DNA of 64,000 nt from Apostichopus japonicus. Taxonomy: Eukaryota; Echinodermata; Holothuroidea; Aspidochirotida; Stichopodidae. Where the stretch lies: contig NC_092564.1 of NCBI RefSeq assembly GCF_037975245.1, positions 17,905,984 through 17,969,983 of the forward strand, read 5' to 3'. Below the pieces are notes generated by a model that was not told the origin of the DNA, made no database searches, and saw only the letters and a program-made list of their open reading frames with translations. How positions within the stretch are numbered: position 1 is the first letter of the stretch; each line of letters begins with the position of its first letter. A program made the position numbers and the translations under genes. Shown here piece after piece: positions 1 through 11,313 of this stretch.

Positions 1-433
1 GATTTAAGTATATATACCACCTAATAATGTCCTAATAATCATGGTGTGATTTTGAATTTTTGATTGACTATTAACTTTAAATTAAGCAAAAGATTGTATT
101 TTAAGTAACTTATCTAGATATAATATTGAGCATTGTCATCTGTTCCCTAAGATCACAGCAAATTAGTCTTATCTTAATGAATTACACATTTGAACTTTTC
201 ATCATATAATGTAGTAACTGACCACGGTCATCCAAAGAATATTTTCAGCCCTAAATTTTCATTCCCACACCCCTCCTGAGAGCACCACTTTTATAATTTC
301 ATCAACTGGACTCTGGGCTGACATCTCACATATTACAGTACAAACGACCATATTACAAACCATTACATATGACCATTCAACACTCAATTGTTATATACCC
401 AAAGTGTGTGTTACCATTGCACTCTGTACTTAC
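1..433. other. Intron of the uridine phosphorylase gene, no feature seen
   Basis: AT-rich sequence following the exon B donor on the minus strand. No further exon of the phosphorylase (for example the HGMG..S or catalytic EMESS-type segments) could be found here, so the next exon must lie outside the window. Confidence 0.6.
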
Positions 434-3400
434 ACTAACTGTCACAACTGGTCCAACTTTGAAAAAGGCATAACGGTCTCCACTGGTGAAGTCCAGCACC
501 TCTTCTTTGAATAAATCGCTCAACTTCTCTGCATATAGTTTCATTCTCGACGGTGTTCCACCAATAATCACAAACTACGGTAAAACAGGTAAAAATGAAA
601 AGAATAAATTGCAATGTTGAAATTCTATCTATCGCTGTTCTTTCTTTTTTCTTTCCCTGCTTTTTCTTGTTTTTTTGTAGGAGAGTATTTTATCACAGAT
701 AGTCTAGTCTAGCTGCCTTAGAATCATGTGCTAACTTCAACCTTCAATGTAGGCCTTACATTATTTTTAATCTCAGAACTGTTGATCATTGCTGTACATG
801 TATACATTTTCATATTCTATTCATCAAATTAAATACTCAATGACCTTTACACTGACTCAAAATACTGCAAGTGAAACTACTTTGCTATTACTGAGCTAAC
901 ACAAAGACACTTATATGCTCAGAAATTGATAATTAACTATTATATAATTACAGACACAATCATGCATACATACATGTATGTATTTAACGCAAATTCCTAC
1001 CATAGCTAATTGATGTATGTATATATACATATATATATGCACTGGATGTAGGCAGCACTTAATTGTGATCCTTGAATATGATGGATTGACTTCAAATATC
1101 AAGGATGCTATAAAGTTTAATCAAACTTCAAGGGTTCTGGATTTACATTGACTTGCAGCGATTACAGAAGCATATTTTAAATTAAAATACCCTCAAAAGT
1201 TGGAGTGCCAATTGATTATGTTTGACAAGTGAACCAGGAGATTAAAAAGTCCAAGGATAGAAGGCACAGTACTTTACCAGACTACTGTAGTGTTAACATA
1301 CATATGTATGTATATACGGCAATTAATTGCAACAAAGAAATATCAACCAGCATGATATATGTCGTAAAGATCAATGTTTTGGTCTTCATGGATACAGTAT
1401 AATCTTGTATCTGAACTACGTACATGAAGATGTCAGAGTAGCATCTTTCAGCAGTGACTGATGTTTAAGTGGGAGAGTTAACAAACATGCGCATAAATTA
1501 TGAAGTAGGTACTGTACTTGAAGGATGTTAGTCACTTACAGTACTGAAAAGCATCATAGCATTGGGGGTGATGTAGATATCTATATCATCAATACAATAT
1601 AGATTGTACTTCTCCCACATGGAAAAGAATTAACGTGTTTCTACATGTGTGTATAATGATTGGATCAAACATTTTGTCATAATCCGCATCGGTGATTTCT
1701 GCATTTTGTTATATATTGCTTGAGTTTCTCTTGCTCCCCAGACCTTAATGACTGACATGCTGACCCGAGTTATTATGTCACTTTTCAGGGGCGTATCCAG
1801 GATTTTCTAACCCGGGGGGCGCGAATTACTATCTAAGCGGAGCGCCACCATCGGTTGGCGCGCAGCGTACAAGAAAATTTCTGGTTTTGATACACCCCCA
1901 GATCACCGGAAATGGGACATCTCGGGCTTTAAAATGACCAACCAGATCTACACTTTTGCCCGAGAATCAAGTATTTCCCAATAGTTTTGTTTTCATCCCC
2001 AAAATTTTTGAAGATTGTCACCAGTCACGCATCATGTTCGACCTCATGGCATCTCCTGTGGGTCATTGCTTTTGTAGATGATTCTACGTCGCGGCCCAAA
2101 ATACCCGTCAGCCCCACTTTTAAAGGTTTTAAGCCGATTAGCATATTTGTTCAGAATTTGAAAGTTCACATTTCTCGTGAAATAAATTCACTTCAAAACA
2201 TACTCATAATGTTGCACAAATTTTCATCTATGGACAACCATTATAGAAAAAACCTCCTTCAACCCCTAACAGACCGGATACCGAGCACTACACACATAGA
2301 CAGTTTGGAGGCTGTTCATCATGGAACGGCATTTTCATGCTCACTGATATGATGTGATATTTGCTGTTTGCTTTACATAATGTTGCACAAATTTTCATCT
2401 ATGGACAACCATTATAGAAAAAACCTCCTTCAACCCCTAACAGACCAGATACCAAACACTACACACATAGACAGTTTGGAGGCTGTTCATCATGGAATGC
2501 CATTTTCATGCTCACTGATATGATGTGATATTTGCTGTTTGCTTTACAAATTCGAATAATTGAAATGAGACTGAAATAAATAACTTTTATCTGTTTATTG
2601 GCAATGCCCCACATTCTTTTCATTTTGAGTTTAAGTTCATTACACACTGAAGGCTTCGATTCTCTATTTGCCTTCAGTTTAGGGAAGATCTTGGGATTTT
2701 CATCCCTAGATATCGCTAGATATTGCTAGATATCCATACAGTAAAGTGTCTTTGTGATTTCTTGGGATTTTTCGGGGCCTGATCTTGGAAAATTGCAAAA
2801 TCAGGAGTGGTCACACTCCATGTAGGTCAGTGCATGACCTTTTTACATCACTAAAACACAACCCGATCACTTGTTATCGATGAAGCGGTCTGTTGCCGGA
2901 TTTTGTCAGGAGTCTGGGTACTACGGGCAAAGGTCATTAATTAAGTTTCGCATGAGAAATTTAATTTTTAGATTCATTGTATGTGTTACGGTACTATAGG
3001 TTTGGGGTACAATTAGCATTCAAGTCGGGGTGTATAACATTTTATCTCTGGATGGCAGTGCTGCATCGAAGGACATATGTCTAGTGCAGTTCTCATATAG
3101 ATCCTGGTCTAATACCGAAATGCATCATGTTCCCTAACGACTCGGTCGAGTTCTAGACCAGCCACAGTTGGTTTCAGAGCACAATTGTACAATTGTGTAA
3201 GGCGTCCATACACACACACGCGTCATCAGGGGCGGTGATCTGTTTCAAATATTGGGGGGGACGTTTGCTTGGGTGCAGGCGCGTAGCAACCACATCCCCA
3301 AATTTTTTCGCGCGCTTCGTGATATTTTGTATATATACCAAATTTCATTACAGATGCTGTCTGTCTTATGGGCGCAGATCAGTTTTGGATAATGGTGGGG

Positions 3401-5843
3401 ACGCGTATCTGTTAATCTCTGTTACTATCTAAGCGGAGCGCGACCATTGGTTTGCGCGTAGCGTACAAGAATTTTTTTGGGCAAATATACCTCCCAGATC
3501 ACCGGAAATAACACTTCCCAGACACAATAATGAACCAAAACCGCCTTAAATTTGAGATCTCATGGCTCAGAAATTTAAGTTGGGGAAACACATGGACTTC
3601 ATGCAGAAAAAAAAATCAGGGGACAATAATCCAAGGAGACTTTTGTATACGATGGGTCTGGGTCCTCTCCCAGAAAACAATTATAGACTGCCGCAAATGC
3701 GATATCCTTCCAAAAGTTAACAACTGTGGATAAATGTAATAAAGTGAGAACTGCTGCATGTCATTTGCACAATGCTGGATCAAACTGCGCCAAAGTTCAA
3801 TACAGGGAAATTTGCTATGCAGCGTTTGTTCAAGACAAATTGGTGGGGACAAAGTATATCATGTCCCAACCACTGAAAAAGTTGGTGGGGGCGCGTCCCG
3901 TTGTCCCCACCAGGATCTGCGCCCATGGTCCATCTAGCTAATTCATTTCGAAAATAAGTAAAAACTACTCTCCGTGAAAGTCTGTGTCGTTTTTTGGTGA
4001 TATTTAGTAACAAATTGTGACACGGTTAGACAGGCGCATAGCAAGGAATTTGCCAAGGGAGGGGCGAAGCTTGTTGGCAAACTATCTAAGCGTGGCACCA
4101 CCATGCATGATTTGGCGCGAAGCGTAAAAGAAAATTTTGGCCAAAAATGTCTCCTAGATCGCTGGAAATGGCACTTCCCTGGCCTTGAAAGTTGCATCTA
4201 AGCATTTTCTATTTTGAAATTACAAGCGATATCATAAAAAATATGCTCTTATAGCCACAAAAAACTATGCCACCAAATATTGGGGGGGGATATTAGATAC
4301 TATATCCCCCACCTAAAATATTGGGGGGGACATGTCCCCCCCGTCCCCCCCATGATCGCCGCCCATGCACGTCATGATATATATATATTAGTGAGAGAGG
4401 AAAAATGGGAACGTCAAAAATGGAATTTTCGGTGTTAGGCTCAGAGGTGCACGCCCCTTCCGAAATCCTCAATCCGTCACTGGCTACCCTGCGTATATAA
4501 TAGGGATCAGCGCTGTAATTATGTCACTGTTCCTCTTTCTCTTCCCGGTGTCTTGGCGTTTTTCTTCTGCTCCCTCCTTTTCTCCTTTCCTCCTTTTTCT
4601 CTCTCTTTCATCTTTTTCTTTTCTTTTCCCCTCCTTCCTCCTCTTTTCCCTTCTCTTTTTTTTCTTTCTTCTTCTCTTTTTTTCCTCTCCTCTTTTTCTT
4701 ACCCGGGGGCGCGCGCCCCCAAGGCCCCCCCCTGGATACGCGCCGGACTTTTCCATCATTTACCTTTCCAATTTAAACTTTTTTTCATAATTTCAGATTT
4801 TAAAAATAATTGAACATTATTATAGAAACTGTTCCCAAGAAAGCATTTTTAAACCCTGTATGGCACTTATTGCCGGCTAAACTGTCTGAAATCCTTTCCA
4901 TGGTCACATTTTAACTTGCCAAAGTTCTTCTTGTCTCAGTATGTATACTAATTTGCACAGTTGGAGGAATATAAGTAAGGCCTCCCCTATAATTCACATT
5001 CTAGGAGAGCTACTTACTTTAAGCTCCTTGATAATAACATGTAACACCCAATATTAGTTATGGATATGTGTAAAAGTACTGTAGAATGCAGGAATTAACC
5101 ATTACTCTGCTCATATAGGGCACAATGCATTCCAATTAAATGGTTAAATCTATATCTGTGGCTGAAAAGTGGTTCCCTGCGTGATAGTGTAGCTAACAGA
5201 TAGGCTAAAAAGTTATTATTAACTTGGTTTAAGCAATGAATGTATGCCATTGTCTAAACGATCGATGCTATGTACCTATCAATACTAATCAATACTATCA
5301 TCATGTTAAGTGTGTGATACTTGATGCATACATGTACCCAAAGAACATTGCACAGTATTTCAAGACAACCTTGTAGAGCTAATATGAATCGATCAATAAT
5401 CGTTGTATTGTGTGTTGATACGCTATGCTATGCTTCGAAAAGGTCACGTTTGGTGATGCGTATGGCTATTCGTGTTTGTGCATGTACATACTGGTTAGTT
5501 TGAGTGTAATGAACACAGCAAGGATAGGTTTTAATTTCACAAAGACCTGTAGAATATCAGGGCAACTGAGGTTGCTGGCAGGACAACATCATTACGTTGC
5601 ATAAATGAGTCAAGCTAATCAGGAAGTATAGTGTATGGTAACCCTGGTTTTCAATATCACTACTTGAAAAATTAGAAAAATTTAAAAAAACTAGTACCCA
5701 TACCTTTGTATCTCTAAATTTCTGAATATTCTTTGGATCACGAGTGTTCGGTCCCAAGTGAAAGAGAATGTCTTCTTTGAGGTCAGAGAGAAATGGATTT
5801 GGGAGTGACATAGTTGCTGTTGAAACACTCATCTTTGCTGCAC
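434..5843 (-). CDS. UPP: Uridine phosphorylase (UPP1/2-like), 5' part, gene continues off the left edge
   Basis: Uridine phosphorylase reversibly cleaves uridine to uracil and ribose-1-phosphate in cytosolic pyrimidine salvage. Two coding exons are visible. Exon A is 5843..5704, with ATG at 5832-5830, an acceptor at 5844 and 5' UTR before the ATG; it encodes 43 residues including NPFLSDLKEDILFHL, matching the vertebrate N-terminal NPNIAKMKEDILYHF pattern. Exon B is 574..434 (47 residues) and contains FVIIGGTPSRMK and SGDRYAFFKVGPVVTVS, the family's phosphate-site segment (GGSPSRMK) and the following DRYA.YKVGPV block. The intron 5703..575 is phase 0, with donor GTATGG and an acceptor ending in TAG; exon B ends at donor GTAAGT (433-428). 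The remaining exons lie beyond position 1. A non-coding first exon should lie upstream of 5844 but was not located. Identification is by recalled family motifs; UPP1 and UPP2 cannot be told apart from this fragment. Confidence 0.88.
1787..1990. mobile_element. hAT-like terminal fragment
   Basis: Begins with CAGGGGCGTATCCAGG, a hAT-style CAG...GGCG terminus, and continues with an 'actatctaagcggagcgcc...gcgcagcgtacaagaaaat' module that recurs at 3424, at 4081 and, inverted, at 7214-7511. The other end is not recognisable, so this is treated as a truncated non-autonomous copy. Confidence 0.55.
2208..2548. repeat. 171-bp tandem duplication (two copies)
   Basis: The 171-bp unit beginning aatgttgcacaaattttcat at 2208 is repeated head to tail at 2379 with only a few substitutions (for example ccggataccgagc versus ccagataccaaac). 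Short apparent reading frames across the unit show no protein similarity. It lies in the large uridine phosphorylase intron. Confidence 0.85.
3237..4367. mobile_element. Non-autonomous hAT-like element with nested repeats
   Basis: The ends are inverted: the left begins CAGGGGCGGTGATC and the right ends GATCGCCGCCCATG. Flanking octamers CGCGTCAT (3229-3236) and CACGTCAT (4368-4375) differ at one position, as expected of an aged 8-bp hAT target duplication. The interior is a mosaic: a CAGGCGCGTAGC end at 3286, the 'ctatctaagcgg' module at 3424-3540, and a second family member from 4031 (CAGGCGCATAGCAAGG) to about 4245. Direct repeats of an 'aaatattggggggg' motif lie near both ends. No transposase is left. 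Confidence 0.6.
4031..4245 (+). mobile_element. Truncated copy of the 7214-7511 MITE family
   Basis: Starts CAGGCGCATAGCAAGGAAT and matches the reverse complement of 7214-7511 over 'ctatctaagcg...gcgaagcgtaaaagaaaatttt...agatcgctggaaatggcacttccc'. Similarity is lost near 4245, before the second terminus. It is nested in the 3237-4367 element. Confidence 0.65.
4430..4745. repeat. Polypyrimidine-rich stretch ending in a GC-rich transposon terminus
   Basis: Between 4525 and 4700 the plus strand is almost purely C/T (tcttctcctttcc type). It is followed by a GC-rich end, cccccctggatacgcgcc, which is the inverse of the CAGGGGCGTATCC-type terminus seen at 1787. Long apparent frames on both strands (poly-Lys/Arg/Glu or poly-Phe/Leu/Ser) are products of this low-complexity composition, not genes. 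Confidence 0.55.
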
Positions 5844-7205
5844 CTGAAAATTAAGTAAACCAATTGAGATCTTTGTCATGTAGGGATCTGGAAATGGTTG
5901 TTGCCAAAACGTTTCAGCAATACCTTCTGCTTACTTCACAATCTTACATTGTACAGTAAAATCCTTCTGATTCATCTGATAAAATAACTACACATATGAA
6001 GGTTATATACGGCAATAAATAAATACAAATATCCTTAGATACAGTAGTAGTTACAGCACCATTGTTTACTTTGAGTAATAAATCAAACATAAGACATTTC
6101 CTGTTATATACTAATAGGGCTAGGCCTAGCCTTCAGATTAGCACGTATTAAAAAATCCACATCTTTAGTCCACGTAAGATCAACATTATGTGGCCAATTA
6201 ATCTAATCCAAACCAAGTAGATGAAAGGTTGTCATACTCACAAAACGTTATGTGTTCGTCCGGAGTTTACAGACTGAATATAAAGTAGTTCTATTGCGGG
6301 TGGACTGTAAATCGTTCAGACCTATGTAGCCTGATATGTTACTTGCTTAGAGTTCACCAGAATCTTGACAAGATCAGCAGTAATAAGACCCACCACTTCT
6401 TTGGATAATTTCCTTTCGCCGGTGATCTGGCCGCTCGCGCGCGATATGATTTGCTGTACACGTATTACGTAAAGTAGTGTGTTCGTATTGCATAGGGATA
6501 TCGTGTTAGTAATGGCAAGCTATATAACAAAGAGAAGTTTGTTTACACCAGTACGTGCAGCTGCCACTTATAGAGTGACATTTAATGTCGCTGGGGAGAA
6601 TCAGCACGTTTGTTTATTTATCTAACGGGAGGTGCGGCTTATCTCAGCGATAAAATAGCCAATCACAATTGAATATTAGGTCGACGCCCATCTTAAAGCC
6701 GGCAGTTATATGCAGCTGTGAATAAATTTGGAAATGTAAATCTGCTCAGGTATGGAAATTATAGTTTATTGTTTCAAACAATTTAATACTGTAAAAGTGT
6801 AAATTCTGATTTGGAGTTATGATCGTGGAAATGTGATGATTTAAACCGCTGGCACCCATCGGTCGTGGCAATTAATATTGCACGTCAGGTCGGAATAGAC
6901 TCTTTACTTGATCACCGCATTTGCCACCGTGTTTTATTAACTGCCATTTCGTCACTTTTCATTCGATTTGGCTGAAATTTCGTGAGTGGTGTGTATTTCT
7001 TTCAATTTTTTTTACAACTTTCTAACATTGTAATAAACTATATATGTCTTCTACTAGAGGGACCATGGACACAAGGGGGAAAAAGAAATGGGAGGAAAGG
7101 ATATTACCAATATATATTACAAAACAAATTTCTCAAATATAGAAGCAATTAGATGAGCGTCTGCACTCGTTGCTGCTCTTGTTTTAATAATTAAGTGCTG
7201 CTTTA
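5844..7205. other. Intergenic region / upstream region of uridine phosphorylase
   Basis: No coding exon was recognised. The stretch should contain the phosphorylase promoter and a non-coding first exon. A locally GC-richer patch around 6410-6450 is the most promoter-like spot by composition alone. No TATA box or CpG island could be firmly called. Confidence 0.4.
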
Positions 7206-7213
7206 CCGAAGCA

Positions 7214-7511
7214 CATGCGCGTAGCCAAGGGGCGAAGGGGCGACCGCCCCCCTACCCCTTGAGCAAATTTTTTTGTACGTTTTTATGATATCGCTAGTAA
7301 TTTCAAATACAAAATGCTAAGATGTAACTTGCAAGGCCCGAGAAGTGCCATTTCCAGCGATCTGGGAGGCATTTTCGGCCAACATTTTCTTGTACGCTTC
7401 GCGCCAATATGGTGGCGCTACGCTTAGATGATTTCCAATGCCGAATCTACGACTCTGATAATTTGCCTACAGGTTCACCCCTCCCTTAGCAAATTCCTCG
7501 CTACGCGCCTG
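7214..7511. mobile_element. 298-bp hAT-type MITE with perfect target duplication
   Basis: The ends are short inverted repeats (left CATGCGCGTAGC, right GCTACGCGCCTG), flanked by a perfect 8-bp direct repeat CCGAAGCA at 7206-7213 and 7512-7519. An 8-bp duplication with CAG-type ends is typical of hAT elements. The interior has no coding capacity and belongs to the family also present at 1787, 3424 and 4031. The perfect duplication suggests a fairly recent insertion. Confidence 0.8.
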
Positions 7512-7700
7512 CCGAAGCATCTAAAAGAAAAGGTGGTACAAAGCACGGCCGTACCAACATGAACGGTGCAACAAGATTGTTCGTGAGTCTGATTGAACTT
7601 GTGGCAAAGTTCTCCGTCCGACTGTATGGCGGGCCATCAGTCTCAAATCATGGGAGATCGACTTATACCGATTTAAATCGACATATACCAGTTTCCTTCG

Positions 7701-7770
7701 ACATATCATCGATTTATTTTACTTATCATCGATTTAAATCGATGATAAGTAAAATAAATCGATGATATGT
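7701..7770. repeat. Perfect 70-bp palindrome, copy 1
   Basis: The sequence from acatatcatc at 7701 to gatgatatgt at 7770 equals its own reverse complement over all 70 bases, centred on TTTAAA. It contains four ATCGAT sites. An identical palindrome lies 163 bp downstream. Confidence 0.95.
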
Positions 7771-7863
7771 AGAATTAATCGATGATATGTCGATTTAAAT
7801 TGACATATACCAGTTTCATTCTACATATCATCGATTTAAATCGACATATACCAGTTTACTTCC

Positions 7864-7933
7864 ACATATCATCGATTTATTTTACTTATCATCGATTTAA
7901 ATCGATGATAAGTAAAATAAATCGATGATATGT
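7864..7933. repeat. Perfect 70-bp palindrome, copy 2
   Basis: Base-for-base identical to 7701-7770 and likewise a perfect 70-bp palindrome. Its flanks differ from those of copy 1, so identity stops at the palindrome boundary. Confidence 0.95.
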
Positions 7934-8156
7934 AGAATGAAACTGGTATATGTCGATTTAAATCGATGATATGTAGAATGAAACTGGTATATGTCGATTT
8001 AAATCGATGATATGTAGAATGAAACTGGTATAAGTCGAAGGAAACTGGTATAAGTCGAAGGAAACTGGTATATGTCGAAGGAAACTGGTATATGTCGATT
8101 TAAATCGGTATAAGTCGATCTCCCATGATTTGAGACTGATGGCCCGCCATACGACT

Positions 8157-11100
8157 GATGTAGTACATATAGGCAGTGACCTGAATCTTTATAGGAGGGC
8201 GACATATACCAATGAAGTATTTTATAAAGGAGAGGTACGTGCTGCATATGCCGTGAGGTCATGATTGATTTTATTTTAAAGTTAATACGTCAAATGGTGC
8301 ATTCTGCGACTACAATTAGGTCTGAACGCAAAATAACTTAAAATGTGTCTATAAAGGGAATGTATGTATTTGTATTGTGTATTTGTATATTTATTTGTAT
8401 TGTATTTATTTAAATGTGTTATGTATTTGTATACTTTTCAAATTATGTATTTGTATGTATATTTGTATGGGAAGGGTTTATATGCCAGTACAGTAATCTC
8501 AGAGTTTACAAATCATACGAACAATAAACTTTAAAATGTTGGTTGCCTTTAAACTCCAAATGTTGAAAATAGTTATCTTTAGCTTTGCCCAAGGGATGCG
8601 ACAAATATCAATTGAAGTTCACAGTTTGCCTGGAATTCCCATGCAGCATTTGAGTACGCAATTACCTGTATTTTAATACACTATAGCTGTTCCAGCACAG
8701 TGACCAGTTTAGCGGGCCAAATGAAGTATTTAAAGAAGACCACTTTTTGACAGAGACGTACATAGCTGAAAAACGTGTGTAACAACCAGGGACCGGATAG
8801 AAAGCTTCCAAGGTGGGGGGAGGGGGGGGGCACAACATCAGAGGGCACTTTCTCATTCCACAACCAGCACTCGTTATGCTATAACTATAAATATATATGA
8901 TGTGTTAGTATGCTATCAATACCACTATGGTGTACGTGAATAATAAAAATAAATATTAAAATTAACAATTAAAGGCTTAAAATATACAAAAGACAGGTCT
9001 TCATCAAAGGGGCACATTTTATTTGCCAGTAGGGCACATTTGCTATTTTGGAAAAAAGTGGGGGGGGGGGCGGCACGTGCCCCCACTGCCCCCGGCTCCT
9101 ACCCCCTGGTGTCAAAAAGATCATGAATGTTGAATTAAACTTTCTCAATCGCTCCAGCATAACTTGTTAATTCATTAACAATTAATTATAACCGGTCACC
9201 ATGCAGCTGTCCTTCATACTGCCCCGACTGCATGCACAACGATCTAATGCATGTTTATACCATAGGTTAACACACAGGGGGGGGGGGGGTGGTAGAGTGT
9301 TCAGCTATCCTCACTTTGTGTGGGTAGGGTCAGGGGTATGTTTCTACCCCATCGACTTGCTTTAATCAGAAATGCACGATTTGCATATCATTTACCGTCG
9401 ATTTTTTTTTTCAAGAAAAAGAATTCCAAGTGGAAATTGAAATTAATTTGTCTTTTGACTGTTTTGAGATAATAATAAAATAAAAGGAAACTTTCAATGT
9501 CCCTCTTAATTAGGGAAGAATTTCAAAGTAACCTTGATTGTCTTCCTCTCACTTTTTATGTTTCTTCGTCACTGCAGTTTTTAGTTTCTTCAGTTTATAA
9601 TTTGGATAAACTATTTATCTGACATGTTTTTTTCCCCTCGCCTCATTGTTTACTAGCATAATCGCTATTGCAGTAGCAATTATCCACAATACAGTAGTGG
9701 TAACATGTAAATATACACAAATGACGTGCGGAAAGTAAAAGTTAAGACAACGGAAATTTGTGAGACTGTGTTCAATTTTCAGACAGTGAGACAGTGAGAA
9801 ATATTTTAATGTTAAATCGCATATGTTTTGCCAAGTTATTTTTGACGGAGTGAAAAAGCTGTCTGCCGTTAATTACATTCTGAACTGGTCTCTCATTCAT
9901 ATCCCGTTGACTTCAAAGTAGGTACCAGTAGCACGAAACATTCTACGTCAGGTTAGGACCACACTTTCTATTAGAAAGTACGCTGCAAAAGTTATGCTGG
10001 CCTATAGTTATATACCGTTTGCATAAGTTAAGTCAAATTTCATATTATGTACTATGGTCATAGATCATTTCGTTGGTCTTGTCTATCATTCCATAGTGGC
10101 CAAAACCCTGTGTTCACTCAGTGTTATCCTACATTCCTATTTCAAGAGAGTGGAAAACAACAAGGTACATTGAGAACTGTCTTGATATATATACTGTACA
10201 GTAGTAAAGGCTTCATAATTGACACACCTTCATAATTGACGCACCTTCAAACATTACTAGCAACGATACAGCAGGCAACCTAAAACTTTTTGCAGTCAAG
10301 CAGTTACATATTTGATGAGTTATAATCCACTTCAGGTACAGTATATGCTGATCAATTTGTGGTTTTTCTTTTAGTTTTTAACACACTCCCCACAATTTTG
10401 CACATTTTTTCGGCATTTGGATATCATACCCCCTAAAAATATCCAAAACTAACTCAGTTTGATACCACTACTCTCTGGAACCTGACCTGTCTGAGCTTAG
10501 AAGTTAGAGGCTCAAAGCATAGCAAACAGCATCCAAGGTCAATGGATACACGTATACATACTTTGGCCTACACTACAGAACTTTAGCTTATTGACGAATG
10601 TGTCAAATTAGGCGCATGAAAGAATTTAACACGGCAGACGTTTTGTGGTCATATTCTGCTCAATTGTACGTTGTGTAGGCACAGAACTATAAATATTTTG
10701 AGATCATTACATTTCTGAGGAACTACACATACAGTATGAAAAACTAATACAGTTGATTTTGATTTTTTGTTGATCATACATGATAAACATCGTTAATCAA
10801 ATCCGTAAGTGCGTCAATTATGAGCCCACCATGCTACTAGATAGCCTAAAAAGTAACAGTAACAGTTGTGTTCACAATTACGTGCAATCTTGGTAACAAC
10901 CTGCAGTGAAGTTCTATGCAAATGATAAATTATGCCAGATCAGCAAAGTTATATTTGTCTGAAATTTTTTACCTAGAGGCTAACTTATCTATAATAACTG
11001 TACCACACTGCACATTCCAGTGTGTAGTCATATCCTGTAATATGTATAATACTTTACACTTACACTTACAGTATGTACATCACAGTGTGTGTTCTCATTT

Positions 11101-11313
11101 ACTACTCACCTATAAATCTCCCACACACTCTACAGTCACAATGCTGAGTAGTTTTTGGTCACACGTGCATTCACATGGACTGTTCATGCACAAGCTGAAT
11201 GTGAGCAATATACTTTCTAAAAGATATATTTTTGTTAAGCTGGTTGCGTTATTTACAGTATATATGTCTTACAGTATAATGCATTATAAGCAATGTCTTT
11301 TCTTATTTTACAG
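8157..11313. other. Intergenic region between the foldback element and cyclin H
   Basis: AT-rich. It holds a low-complexity (TATTTG)-like stretch at about 8370-8470 and long G runs at about 8815, 9060 and 9277. A GC-rich patch at 9060-9110 (gcacgtgcccccactgcccc) may be a transposon end. The start of the cyclin H transcript should be in the right part, because the first coding exon has a clear acceptor at 11312-11313. No gene was recognised. Confidence 0.5.

Larger units (their letters stand above)
7624..8152. mobile_element. 529-bp foldback/MITE-like element
   Basis: The termini are long inverted repeats: the left GTATGGCGGGCCATCAGTCT pairs with the right end, and the match continues for about 80 bp through the gggagatcgacttataccg segment. 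A 4-bp direct repeat GACT flanks it (7620-7623 and 8153-8156). The interior is built from permutations of short blocks such as gatatgtagaatgaaactgg and tatgtcgatttaaatcgatg, in direct and inverted order. No protein is encoded. Superfamily is not assigned. Confidence 0.75.

Noticed and set aside
4484-4813. Long overlapping frames on both strands rich in Lys/Arg/Glu or Phe/Leu/Ser
   Set aside because: They arise from a polypyrimidine tract; no splice context or family similarity.
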